Shown here: one piece after another, positions 52,742-61,320 of the stretch
Layout: each line of letters starts with the position of its first letter
Position numbering within the stretch: the first letter of the stretch is position 1
Assembly (NCBI GenBank): GCA_002346535.1
Contig: DDZZ01000038.1
Coordinates: forward strand, 78,370 to 139,941
Source of the DNA: Opitutales bacterium UBA2995
GTDB taxonomy: Bacteria > Verrucomicrobiota > Verrucomicrobiia > Opitutales > UBA2995
Direction of reading: 5' to 3'
DNA length: 61,572 nt
Notes under the pieces: model-generated
The model's database searches: none
What the model saw: the letters and a program-made list of their open reading frames with translations, nothing else
What the model was told of the DNA's origin: nothing
Translations under genes and position numbers: made by a program

Positions 52742-53500
52742 GTGACCCAAAATCCCGACTCGAAAACCTTTCATCTAAGCTTGCCCTGCTATAATGAAGG
52801 AGACCGTTTGCCTGATTTTCTTCCCTCCTTGTGCACGGCTATTCTGAAATCGGATTTATCCGTCGAGGTTCAGATTGTTGACGACGGCTCAGAATTTTAC
52901 CATCAGGGGCATTACCGAAACCTCATGGGACTTCTCCGGCCTTCTTTTTCTTTTTTACACGATACCTTGCCCCTAGATTTTAATCAAGGAAAAGGCAGCA
53001 CGGTCTACGCGGGTTGGGATCAGGCAAAAGATGCGGATATGCTTGTGTTTTCCGATGCAGACGGAGCTGTTGGACCTGAAGAAGTCGTGCGAGTCCTGAA
53101 AGCGGTCAATGAAGACCCCGATGCAGATAATACCCTGTATGCAACCAGCCGGATCGAAAACGAAACTACAGAAGTACACAGACGAGCCTTGCGCAACATT
53201 GGTGGCCTGACCTTTCGCTGGCTAAGAAAACAGCTATTCTCCTTCCCAATAGAAGACACGCAATGCGGGTTTAAAATCGTGCCGAATGCATTCTTCAAAG
53301 AATACCGCGAAAAACTGATCGAACCTGGCTTTGCCTTCGATATCGAGCTTCTCTACCGCGCACAGCAGGCTAACCTGAAATTGAAGGAGGTCCCCGTAAC
53401 ATGGAATGATATCAAGGGTGGCCATATGAGCTTTGGAAACTCCATCGCCCTCTTTAAAGATTTGCTCCGATTGAAGGGAACCCTCTACAAGGAGGAGTAA
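52742..53500 (+). CDS. Glycosyltransferase family 2 (dolichyl-phosphate glucosyltransferase-like)
   Basis: The 252-residue soluble GT-A protein starts at a GTG at 52742. Motifs: LSLPCYNEGDRLPDFLPSL, VQIVDDGSEF, NQGKGSTVYAGWDQAKDADMLVFSDADGAVGP (DxD as DAD) and IEDTQCGFKIVPNAFF. The order GKG-xx-V..G, DADG and DTQCGFK is typical of enzymes that load glucose or mannose on a polyprenyl phosphate. No membrane segments are seen. It lies 17 bp before arfB on the same strand. Confidence 0.87.
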   Translation: MTQNPDSKTFHLSLPCYNEGDRLPDFLPSLCTAILKSDLSVEVQIVDDGSEFYHQGHYRNLMGLLRPSFSFLHDTLPLDFNQGKGSTVYAGWDQAKDADMLVFSDADGAVGPEEVVRVLKAVNEDPDADNTLYATSRIENETTEVHRRALRNIGGLTFRWLRKQLFSFPIEDTQCGFKIVPNAFFKEYREKLIEPGFAFDIELLYRAQQANLKLKEVPVTWNDIKGGHMSFGNSIALFKDLLRLKGTLYKEE

Positions 53501-53517
53501 ACTGAAGAATCCCTAAT

Positions 53518-53931
53518 GTGAAAGTTTTCAGGACAGTCAGCATCCCCGAAGCCGAAATCGACTACCATGCAATTCGCTCTCAAGGACCGGGCGGGCAAAA
53601 CGTCAACAAAGTTTCCTCGGCCATACAGCTGTTTTTCAATATTCCTCAGTCGAGTCTGCGGGAGGAGATCAAGGAACGGTTGTTGAAGTTGAAGAACAAC
53701 CGAATAACGGCTGAAGGCGTGATCGTTATAAAAGCCCAGTCTTACCGCAGTCAGGAAAAGAACAAAGAAGAGGCCCGGCATAGGCTTGCCGAACTTGTGC
53801 GTTCTGCCCTCAAGGCTCCGAAAAAACGCAGGGCCACCAAACAATCCAGGGCATCCACACAAAAACGGCTGGATTCGAAAAAGCGTCGAAGCGAAAATAA
53901 GAACCTCCGGCGTCGAGTAAACCCGGATTAA
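53518..53931 (+). CDS. arfB: Alternative ribosome-rescue factor ArfB/YaeJ-like
   Basis: The 137-residue protein starts at a GTG at 53518. The peptidyl-tRNA hydrolase domain has the GGQ motif in RSQGPGGQNVNKVSSAIQLFF and a RITAEGVIVIKAQSYRSQEKN segment. The C-terminal tail is very rich in Lys and Arg (APKKRRATKQSRASTQKRLDSKKRR), which in ArfB threads into the empty mRNA channel of stalled ribosomes. Domain, size and tail all fit. It is convergent with the DUF1111 gene. Confidence 0.92.
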   Translation: MKVFRTVSIPEAEIDYHAIRSQGPGGQNVNKVSSAIQLFFNIPQSSLREEIKERLLKLKNNRITAEGVIVIKAQSYRSQEKNKEEARHRLAELVRSALKAPKKRRATKQSRASTQKRLDSKKRRSENKNLRRRVNPD

Positions 53932-53979
53932 ACTTAGTGGCCAGGGGAAATATCGATTCCTTATGATTCCAAATTTTGG

Positions 53980-55353
53980 TCACAGGCTTTCAACAAAGCG
54001 AATGACCAGTTCACGTTTGCTTCTAGACTGTTTTTTGAAGGATTGCTTGCTCTGTTCAGCTTCGCCTCCGTGCCAGAGTATGGCTTCCTCGACATTTCGA
54101 GCACGGCCATCGTGCAGGAGTCGTGAGTGCTCGTTAACCTTTGGGAATAAACCGATTCCCCAAAGCGGCGGGGTTCGCCACTCACTGCCGGTTGCATCAA
54201 AATCGGGCCGGCTGTCTGCAAGCCCTGCACCCATGTCGTGCAACAACAAATCTGTGTAGGGTCGAAACGTTTGTCCGGCCAATGCTTCAATCGCATAGTC
54301 CTCTGGTGTCCTTAGTTCTGGGGCATGGCAGGTTGAGCACTGGAGGTCCCAGAACAAAGCTTTCCCAGCTTCGAATTCATCCTGATTCCTAATCCGAGCT
54401 GCCGGAACAGCCAAAGTCTGTAAATAAAAGACGACGTCCTGCAAGTCCCTTATGGAAATTTCTGGAGTCCCACCGCTTGGGAAATTTTTTGTCAGTTCCT
54501 GCTGAACCGTGTGGTTTTCATCCGGAAAAACCGAATTCGTAATCCCGATATCCCCAACGAATGCACCAGCCGTCTGATCCATGAGATCGGCTTTGTTGGC
54601 CTTCCAACCGAAGCGTCCCAAAACTTTTTGATCCGAGCTAGGACTCCAAACTCGATTGGGACGGCCGGAGATGCCGTCCTTGTCTTCATCCAAGGGATCA
54701 GCACGACTCAGAATCTCTGCTTCCGAAACCGCTTCAAGCAACCCGAGCCCAAAAACCTGGGAAGCACCACGAGGCGAAAACAACAGTTCCTCAGACGGTT
54801 CACCATAAGCCCAGTCTGCCATCGAATAACGTGGTTCGAGTAAAGTGAAGGTGGAGCCATCCGGATAATTGCCTGTCCTTTCCTGGTAAGAGATTCTGAT
54901 ACTCGCTTCAGGTTTGGCACCGGGTAATGCACGAACGCTTATCTGATTTCCATAAATGGGATCCGGTAAAGGAGCTCCATGATCAGTCCTACCAGGAATG
55001 CTTATACGCATCAGCCATCCATTGGAAATCTCCCCTTTAATTGGCGGTCGACCGCGACCATCCTTGAAGTGACAAGCCGAACAGGAACGAACATTAAACA
55101 GAGGGCCGAGCCCGTCGCGGCCATCGACAATTGATGAGGCGTCCACCCAATTCGTATTGAAAAAAGCATTACCAGCGAAAAATCGAGGGTGCTCTGTTAA
55201 CTCCAGATTTTTTGCAGGCAGGCTGAAAGCATCCCTCGTCTCAAGGAACACCGTGGTGTCTCCACCGGCTAATTCATCGGCGTAAAAACCATTCAATAGG
55301 CTACACGCAACAAAGCTTCCAAAAAGGAGAGCAACCGTTGGGAACGCTTTCAT
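53980..55353 (-). CDS. Di-haem oxidoreductase family protein (DUF1111)
   Basis: The 457-residue protein has a signal peptide (VALLFGSFVACSLLNGFYA). Two haem motifs are present, CSACH (91-95) in FNVRSCSACHFKDGRGRPP and CSTCH (about 340) in FWDLQCSTCHAPELRTP. A late DLLLHDMGAGLAD and WRTPPLWGIGLF..LHDGRARNVEEAILWHGGEAE block is typical of DUF1111 (thiol-oxidoreductase-like) proteins. They resemble MauG/cytochrome peroxidases and often accompany imelysin. The gene starts 8 bp after the imelysin stop. A periplasmic role in iron acquisition or redox is inferred. Confidence 0.9.
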   Translation of the reverse strand: MKAFPTVALLFGSFVACSLLNGFYADELAGGDTTVFLETRDAFSLPAKNLELTEHPRFFAGNAFFNTNWVDASSIVDGRDGLGPLFNVRSCSACHFKDGRGRPPIKGEISNGWLMRISIPGRTDHGAPLPDPIYGNQISVRALPGAKPEASIRISYQERTGNYPDGSTFTLLEPRYSMADWAYGEPSEELLFSPRGASQVFGLGLLEAVSEAEILSRADPLDEDKDGISGRPNRVWSPSSDQKVLGRFGWKANKADLMDQTAGAFVGDIGITNSVFPDENHTVQQELTKNFPSGGTPEISIRDLQDVVFYLQTLAVPAARIRNQDEFEAGKALFWDLQCSTCHAPELRTPEDYAIEALAGQTFRPYTDLLLHDMGAGLADSRPDFDATGSEWRTPPLWGIGLFPKVNEHSRLLHDGRARNVEEAILWHGGEAEQSKQSFKKQSRSKRELVIRFVESL

Positions 55354-55361
55354 CCAGGCAA

Positions 55362-56549
55362 TCAGCCCCGTTTGACGTCTAACTCTAACAGCTCCTCAGC
55401 GTCGGCCAAAGCATAGACCAGGCTCCACAATGCACCCACGGCATCCTTGACCTGAGTAAGTTTTTCAGATCCTTCTTCGGCAATAATCGCCTGGTCAAAC
55501 GGAGCATCAATAGCGAATACCTTTTCCTTGGCAGTCAAAAACTTTTTGCGAACCAGCTGAGCCGCTTTTTGATCCGCATCGGCGATCACGTCGATAAAGC
55601 CTTTACCTTCCACAAGTGGGCCGTACCGCGCTTTGTATGTGCCAAACAGCACCACCTCCAGACCTTCCATGTTGGCAACGAGGTCGAAATGAGTAGTATC
55701 GCTGAAACAAGAATGCTCATCCTCTTGGGATTTGGAGCGCAGCGCCACTGACATTCTTTCCGCAGCGAGTTCCCGACCGGCCATAGAACTAACACCACGC
55801 ATGACGGATTTCATCAAGGTGGTCGACCTTTTCATAAAGAAATCGCCGGTGTGGTTGTCGTAATTGGAAAGACTCCACGCATCGGCCACTGCCACAAGGT
55901 GACTGCGCAACAGTTCGGTTGCCACGACCAAATATTTCATGCGGCGATCGGCATTCGGAGCTTCAGTGAAATCCGTCCATTTTCTTTGGCCAGGTCCATC
56001 CGCATAGAGATCCTGACCCCATAAAAGGAACTCAACAGCATGCCATCCCGTGGAAATGTTTGTCTCACCGTCCTTCTGATTGAGCTGCCTGAGCAGGCGA
56101 CTGGTTATTTCAGGATAATCGGTTGGATTATTAATAATTCCCGAACTCGGGTCATCTACGGTGTAGTCGATATAACTTTCATCGACGGGCCAGGCATTAA
56201 TCAGAATCTCCAGTTCCATTTGATCAATCGGACCATCGGAAAATCGATAAGCTTCCGAGCGGCCGTAAATCTTGCGGGCTTCAATCCAACTGCGCTTCAT
56301 CTCCTCAAAGGTATCCTCACCGGGATTTTTGCGAAACTGATAGACCGCCATGTTGAAGCGGACGGTCTCTTTGACAGAGTCGGAATAAAGATACCAGGCC
56401 AGAGTGGCGTAGTTTCCAAGAAATTCAAATGCGATTTCGTTGGAAAAGGGCTGCCCCTCAGGGGTTGGTGGAGCGAGCTCAAAATCTGCACTTAAGGGGC
56501 CTGCAATCAAAGCAATCCAAAGAAGGCAAGCCATACAATACTTTCTCAT
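55362..56549 (-). CDS. Imelysin family protein
   Basis: The 395-residue protein has a signal peptide (MACLLWIALIAGPLSA). The imelysin/M75 motif GxHxxE appears as STGWHAVEFLLWGQDL, with a second conserved part in the FSDTTHFDLVANMEGLEVVLFGTY region. Family members are outer-membrane or periplasmic proteins induced by iron (IrpA) or part of EfeUOB-type iron uptake. It is first in a two-gene operon with the di-haem DUF1111 protein, a combination seen in many iron-regulated loci. No Fur box is obvious in the 280 bp upstream, and no EfeU permease is present. Confidence 0.9.
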   Translation of the reverse strand: MRKYCMACLLWIALIAGPLSADFELAPPTPEGQPFSNEIAFEFLGNYATLAWYLYSDSVKETVRFNMAVYQFRKNPGEDTFEEMKRSWIEARKIYGRSEAYRFSDGPIDQMELEILINAWPVDESYIDYTVDDPSSGIINNPTDYPEITSRLLRQLNQKDGETNISTGWHAVEFLLWGQDLYADGPGQRKWTDFTEAPNADRRMKYLVVATELLRSHLVAVADAWSLSNYDNHTGDFFMKRSTTLMKSVMRGVSSMAGRELAAERMSVALRSKSQEDEHSCFSDTTHFDLVANMEGLEVVLFGTYKARYGPLVEGKGFIDVIADADQKAAQLVRKKFLTAKEKVFAIDAPFDQAIIAEEGSEKLTQVKDAVGALWSLVYALADAEELLELDVKRG

Positions 56550-56830
56550 CGTTTCTAATTGGTACTTTTCATTGCAAAGGCAGGTTTCTTGTTTGGCAAT
56601 CCTTGAGGACGACTATTAATTCTTAGGTAAAGTGGGTTCAATCACGAGAATTCGGCCACGGAAATGACGACCGAGAAAGCGATAGCAACTTTGTTCCAGA
56701 AGGAGATAGCCCCCAACCATCCGAAATGAGCCTTAGCAGATTTTGGTGAAATCCAGATCTCCTATTTAGCAAAGTATTTTCTGGAAAAAGTCTTTTCCCA
56801 ACGTAGGGTCCGCTTAAACCATCCATTCTG

Positions 56831-57346
56831 ATGCCTCATTTTCTTTTTATTTCAGCGACAAACGGTAACAATTTGAAATTGACAGAGGTCCTAAAGGACA
56901 TTGCCGATGCGGTAGGTGCTTCTACCGAGATCATACAGCTGGAGGACCTAGATATTCCCCTCTATTCACCGTCTACTCAAAAAAGTGATGGCGTGCCATT
57001 AGAGGCCGATATGCTCAATGCCAAGTTGATTGAGTCAGACGCCTTGGTTTTACTCGCCCCCGAATACAATGGCAGTATCCCACCGGTGGTAACGAATGCC
57101 ATAGCTTGGATGAGCGTCGCTGGCGACGATTTTCGCAAAGCTTTTAACGGTAGATTTGCTTTAGTGGGCACGCACAGTGGCGGAGGTGGATTTCGCGTGC
57201 TGGAAGCCATCCGGTCCCAATTGGTCCACCTGGGAATGATTGTTCTGGCCAGAACAATCCAAACAAACTTTGGCAAGCAACTAGATCTCGATTCAGCCAA
57301 GGCCATCTTTGAGCAGCTGGTCCAACTAACAAGCTCCAGCGATTAA
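56831..57346 (+). CDS. NAD(P)H-dependent FMN reductase family protein
   Basis: The 171-residue flavodoxin-like protein begins PHFLFISATNGNNLKL, giving the phosphate-binding loop. The FMN contact motif LVLLAPEYNGSIPPVVTNAIAW lies at about residues 72-93, and RFALVGTHSGGGGFRVLEAIRSQL follows. This is the azoreductase/ChrR/SsuE class that reduces FMN, quinones or metals with NAD(P)H. The specific substrate is unknown. It is monocistronic and ends in a hairpin that could be a terminator. Confidence 0.88.
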   Translation: MPHFLFISATNGNNLKLTEVLKDIADAVGASTEIIQLEDLDIPLYSPSTQKSDGVPLEADMLNAKLIESDALVLLAPEYNGSIPPVVTNAIAWMSVAGDDFRKAFNGRFALVGTHSGGGGFRVLEAIRSQLVHLGMIVLARTIQTNFGKQLDLDSAKAIFEQLVQLTSSSD

Positions 57347-57378
57347 TTAGGCAACCCGGCGAAAGTGGGCCTAATTTT
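57347..57378 (+). terminator. Probable terminator of the FMN reductase gene
   Basis: TTAGG pairs with CCTAA, with CCC/GGG able to stack inside, followed by TTTT. It begins right at the stop codon of the gene ending at 57346. The remaining DNA to 57660 (about 280 bp) holds no recognisable gene. Confidence 0.5.
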
Positions 57379-57660
57379 CACAATGGCCAGGCACCAATAA
57401 ACAATAGAGACAACCATCGCCTGATGTGAAGCGATGCTTGTGATTCTTGATATTTTGTAACAGTTAGAGCTCCACGATTTAAGATTGTTGAGAGGCGGAA
57501 ATGAATTTGCCTTCAAAAAGCCTTGGAGTTTCGCAGATTTCCAAAACCGATAACTCGGCAAAAATGAGAGTTTTACGGAACTTTTACGAGTTCCCGGAGG
57601 ATTCCCCTAAGTTTAAGGAACCCCATTAAACGGGCTTCACCCACGGTATAAGAAAGCAGC

Positions 57661-58644
57661 CTATCCCAAGGCCGCTGGATTGACGATATTAGGTAAGGGT
57701 CCGCCGCTTAAAAATGCCTCGATGTTGTCGGCCACGATCATGCCCATTTTTGTGCGTGTGCCAATCGTTGCACTTCCCAGATGTGGGGCAAGAACCACAT
57801 TTTCCAATGGTAGTAGTCCGGCATCGACAGTTGGTTCTTGTTCGTAAACGTCGAGACCGGCTCCGGCAATCCGTTTCTCCCGCAAGGCTGTTACCAAAGC
57901 TTTCTCGTCTACCACGGGTCCCCGGGTAGTATTGATCAAGTAGGCTGTGGATTTCATAAGATTGAGTTCCGCTTCACCGATGAGATAGTGGGTATCGGGG
58001 ACCAGGGCCACATGTAAGGACACGAAATCAGACTTCGCTAAAACTTGTTCCTTCGAGGCGTACTCAATGCCCAAAGCCCGTTCTTCAGCTTCATCCAGAC
58101 GGGTCCGGTTGAAATAAATGACTTTCATTGAAAATCCTTTAGCTCGAGGAATCATGGCCTTACCTATGCGGCCCATGCCTATAAGGCCGATCGTAGCCCC
58201 CGTAATGTCCCCCCCCAGCAGCTGGAGAGGCCCCCACCCCTCCCAGGCATCCGCCCTAATCATTCGGTCTCCTTCGCCGATTCGACGCGCCACATTGGTT
58301 AACAAACCCCAGGCGATATCGGCAGTGGTTTCAGTCAAAACCCCAGGTGTATTCGTCAAAGGGATACCTAGTTGGGTCGCAGCATCCACATCGATGTTGT
58401 TGTAACCCACTCCGAAATTTGCGAGCAGCTTCAACTTGGAACCTGCTTCCAACACCTCAGCATCGATCGTATCCGGACTATTTGGAACCAGCACTACGGC
58501 GTCTTGAATTTCACGCAAGAGATCCTCGCGAGGCAAGGTCCGGTCTTCCGGATTGATGTGAAGATTACATTGGGGTCGTAGTCGGGTCTTTACGGCTGGA
58601 ACAACTTCTCGGGTTAAGTAAACTTTGGGCTTCGATTCATTCAT
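57661..58644 (-). CDS. D-2-hydroxyacid dehydrogenase (glyoxylate/hydroxypyruvate reductase type)
   Basis: The 327-residue NAD(P)-dependent dehydrogenase shows KLLANFGVGYNNIDVDAATQLGIPLTNTPGVLTETTADIAWGLL. The Rossmann loop is GLIGMGRIG. The catalytic Arg is in LINTTRGPVVDE, the Glu in GLDVYEQEP, and the acid-base His in PHLGSAT. The NTPGVL and ETTADIAW blocks and the chain length are those of glycerate dehydrogenase/glyoxylate reductase. In the cytoplasm it would reduce glyoxylate or hydroxypyruvate. The hydroxypyruvate-isomerase-like gene at 36657 is 20 kb away, so a link is speculative. Confidence 0.92.
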   Translation of the reverse strand: MNESKPKVYLTREVVPAVKTRLRPQCNLHINPEDRTLPREDLLREIQDAVVLVPNSPDTIDAEVLEAGSKLKLLANFGVGYNNIDVDAATQLGIPLTNTPGVLTETTADIAWGLLTNVARRIGEGDRMIRADAWEGWGPLQLLGGDITGATIGLIGMGRIGKAMIPRAKGFSMKVIYFNRTRLDEAEERALGIEYASKEQVLAKSDFVSLHVALVPDTHYLIGEAELNLMKSTAYLINTTRGPVVDEKALVTALREKRIAGAGLDVYEQEPTVDAGLLPLENVVLAPHLGSATIGTRTKMGMIVADNIEAFLSGGPLPNIVNPAALG

Positions 58645-58721
58645 GGTTTGATTAAAAGGAAATTAGAAAAAGCTACAAAAAACAATGATGTTAAATCCTC
58701 AACAAAAACATTCCAAGCTCC

Positions 58722-59735
58722 ATGATTGAAGTATCGGTAATTCTCCCAGTTAGAAACGCCGATTCGACTTTATCTCGGTCCCTGCAAAGCATCCAGAACC
58801 AAACTTGCAAAAATTGGGAGTTGATAATCGTTGAAGACAGATCAAAGGACAACACCCAGGCCATTGCATCGGAATTCGCAAACGCCGATCCAAGGATCGT
58901 CCTAATGCTCAACGAGGGCTCCGGTATTGTGGACGCATTGAATAACGGTATCGAAAAAAGCAAAGGAAGATATATCGCCCGCATGGATGCCGACGATTGG
59001 GCCCATCCCAGACGATTGGAGCTTCAAGCCCGCTATTTGTCGGCCAAAAAAGAAGTGGGGTTAGTAGCCACGCGGGTAAACCATAGGGGGAATAGTTCTC
59101 AACAGGAGGGCTATGCCAGGTATGTAGATTGGACGAACACTCTGACGCGCTGGCCATATATTCGGGCAAACCGCTTTGTCGAATCTCCTTTTGCACACCC
59201 GTCGGTAATGTTCAAACGTTCCATTATAGGTGAATACGGTGGCTATAGAAACGGTCCTTTTCCGGAAGACTATGAATTGTGGCTACGGTGGATGAGCCGA
59301 GGTGTCATCATGGCCAAGCTTGAAGAATACCTGCTCGATTGGCATGATTCTGGAGATCGATTGTCGCGGATAGATCCACGGTACAGCACTGAGGCATTTT
59401 ACAGGGTTAAGGCCCAATATCTCGGGGCTTGGATAAAAGAGACCGGACTCCTCAAGCGACCCATCTGGATTTGGGGCGCCGGCAGAATTACTCGCAAGCG
59501 AGCTCGATACTTACAGGAAGAAGGAATCCGTTTTTCCGGATATATCGATATCGATCCCAAAAAGGCGGGCAAAAATCTAGAAGAACTCCCGGTTGTCCAA
59601 CCTGATGAAATCAAAACAGATAATCAGCCTTTTGTCCTTTCTTACGTGGCTAGCCGTGGCGCCAGTTCCAGTATCAGTTCCTATTTGAACAAGCGCGGCC
59701 TGATAGTTGAGCAGGACTATATCCTGGCAGCTTGA
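58722..59735 (+). CDS. Family 2 glycosyltransferase with C-terminal nucleotide-binding-like domain
   Basis: The 337-residue protein has a GT-A domain at 1-235: VSVILPVRNADSTLSRSLQSIQNQTCKNWELIIVEDRS, then RYIARMDADDWAHPRRLELQ with the DxD motif (DADD), and HPSVMFKRSIIGEYGGYRN..EDYELWLRWM. From about 245 comes a second Rossmann-like part (RPIWIWGAGRITRKRARYLQEEGIRFSGYIDIDPKKAGK) resembling sugar-modifying fused domains. It probably adds a sugar to a cell-surface glycan; the acceptor is unknown. Single gene, divergent from the dehydrogenase. Confidence 0.87.
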   Translation: MIEVSVILPVRNADSTLSRSLQSIQNQTCKNWELIIVEDRSKDNTQAIASEFANADPRIVLMLNEGSGIVDALNNGIEKSKGRYIARMDADDWAHPRRLELQARYLSAKKEVGLVATRVNHRGNSSQQEGYARYVDWTNTLTRWPYIRANRFVESPFAHPSVMFKRSIIGEYGGYRNGPFPEDYELWLRWMSRGVIMAKLEEYLLDWHDSGDRLSRIDPRYSTEAFYRVKAQYLGAWIKETGLLKRPIWIWGAGRITRKRARYLQEEGIRFSGYIDIDPKKAGKNLEELPVVQPDEIKTDNQPFVLSYVASRGASSSISSYLNKRGLIVEQDYILAA

Positions 59736-59742
59736 TTTATGA

Positions 59743-60279
59743 TCAGTGCTTTAATCCAAGTTTTTCGAGCTTCGGCCGAATTACGAAGGAACAATACCCC
59801 TGCTGCGGATTGTTTAGGTAATAGTCCTGATGATAGTCCTCCCCCGGATAAAATTTTTCTAGAGCCGTAATTTCCGTTACGATGGGATCCTCGAAATATT
59901 CTTGGGCCTGTTCCCGAGATTTTTCGGCGGCATTTCGCTGTTCATTGGAATGATAAAGTAGGGTGCTTCGGTATTGGGTGCCCACATCATTTCCTTGTCG
60001 GTTAAGGGTGGTTGGATCGTGGGAACGCCAAAACAAATGGAGCAATTCATTGTAAGATACCACCTTGGGATCAAATGTGATTTGAATGACTTCAGCGTGA
60101 CCGGTTGTCCCACTGCAAATGGATTGATAAGTGGGATTTTCCTCCTCGCCTCCAGCATAACCTGACACAACTTTGGTCACACCTGGCTGCTGTTGAAAAA
60201 TGGCTTCCACACACCAAAAACAACCACCTCCTAATGTGGCCATCTCGAGACTTTCTTGATTATTATCCGTTGATTTCAT
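59743..60279 (-). CDS. msrA: Peptide-methionine (S)-S-oxide reductase MsrA
   Basis: MsrA repairs S-methionine sulfoxide. The protein is 178 residues from the ATG at 60279; the longer frame reaches into a pseudogene. The catalytic motif GGGCFWCVEAIFQQQPGV carries the reactive Cys. SGYAGG, YQSICSGTTGHAEVIQI and FWRSHDPTTLNRQGNDVGTQYRS are the further family blocks. The C-terminal NPQQGYC gives a resolving Cys. It is convergent with the GT2 gene. Confidence 0.96.
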   Translation of the reverse strand: MKSTDNNQESLEMATLGGGCFWCVEAIFQQQPGVTKVVSGYAGGEEENPTYQSICSGTTGHAEVIQITFDPKVVSYNELLHLFWRSHDPTTLNRQGNDVGTQYRSTLLYHSNEQRNAAEKSREQAQEYFEDPIVTEITALEKFYPGEDYHQDYYLNNPQQGYCSFVIRPKLEKLGLKH

Positions 60280-60665
60280 GATTGAAATTGAAAGGATCAA
60301 AACAAGCACCCGCGCAAAAGGGAACTCCTCGCAATTCGCAAATTTCCTGAGTGATTTTTTCCTTGGGCGACAATCCACCTTTTCCTGATTTGGCTCCCTG
60401 GGAAAGTTTTATCTCGACCATTTTTACCTCATCCTTTTCCGCCAGGGTCTTAAGTTTTGACTCCTCCAAGTGTCCCTCATCAAACCGAACTCCAAACTTG
60501 GCTGTTCCCATCTGGAATATGAGATCGCAATCTTCCATGAGATGATATTTAGGATAACCACCCTCCCCTGTATTCATCGGAATACCGGCCATCTTTGCCC
60601 CACGAGCAAGTGGACGCACGGCGTTTCGCCCAAGCGATCGTCCCAAAATGAAAGTAAAAATTCAG
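60263..60665 (-). pseudogene. Fragment of an FMN-binding glutamate-synthase-like protein
   Basis: The frame encodes a piece of the GltB central domain: LGRNAVRPLARGAKMAGIPMNTGEGG, YHLMEDCDLIFQMGTAKFGVR and KMVEIKLSQGAKSGKGGLSPKEKITQEICELRGVP. The N-terminal half, the C-terminal barrel and the Fe-S cysteines are missing. It ends by running into the msrA start. No proper start codon exists; the frame opens after a stop near 60666. A hydrophobic stretch on the same strand just upstream (about 60700-60760) could be a further remnant. It is most likely dead. Confidence 0.75.
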
Positions 60666-60902
60666 GTATCTGCCCGCAACGAAGAGACAGATTGTGAGTC
60701 CAGGTAATGTCCAATTCACGAACTTGGATAACCTGTATAAATTTACCATTATGGCGGACATACGATGAGAATAGGTCGTAGATTCAGGGAAATCATTCCG
60801 AGAAATTTGCGAACCGCAAATCATTCTACCGCTCTCATTGCCATTTAACCAAGTTCTCCCACATACCTGAAATAATGGCAAATCCTTAGAAAAAAGAGGG
60901 GG

Positions 60903-61265
60903 TTAACGTCCATGGCCACGCTGTCTGATAAGAGGAACGGAAAGCAACCCGAAGACCAAAACCATCAAAATCATTACCCCAAAAACTTTATTGGCACTAT
61001 CCACACCACCCCTACCCAAAGAATGGGAGATAACGCTGTTTCCACCTACCCCTATAAACAAGCAAAGCCCGAAAAATATCCCGATAGACGGTATATTCGC
61101 CACCAATGCAACTAACCCTAGCTCACCAACAAAGCACCCCACAAAAATCGCATCGACCAGATTGTAGGCTGCGATCACAACCATACTGACCACGGCAGGG
61201 GCCGACATCTTCCCAATCAGGGGCAGAAACGGCGGTTCTCCAAGGGCACTGCTGTGGAATTTCAT
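60903..61265 (-). pseudogene. N-terminal fragment of a MATE-family efflux protein
   Basis: The frame gives 120 residues with three hydrophobic helices: PPFLPLIGKMSAPAVVSMVVIAAYNLVDAIFVG, a GELGLVALVANIPSI segment, and GVMILMVLVFGLLSVPLI. This is the start of a MATE (NorM/DinF) transporter, with LGEPPFLPLI and YNLVDAIFVG as typical first-helix features, but the family is about 450 residues. It ends in RQRGHGR, and no continuation is seen in other frames to 60880. I treat it as a truncated, non-functional copy next to another gene fragment. Confidence 0.75.
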
Positions 61266-61320
61266 TTGCCGATGAGAGGTAAAAATTCTTTGGCAGGCAA
61301 TGCCCCGCTTCGCTAATAAA

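Noticed and set aside
56665..56678. 14-base match TGACGACCGAGAAA to element A
   Set aside because: Only the short run matches; the flanking bases, the length and the hairpin of elements A/B are absent, so chance is likely.
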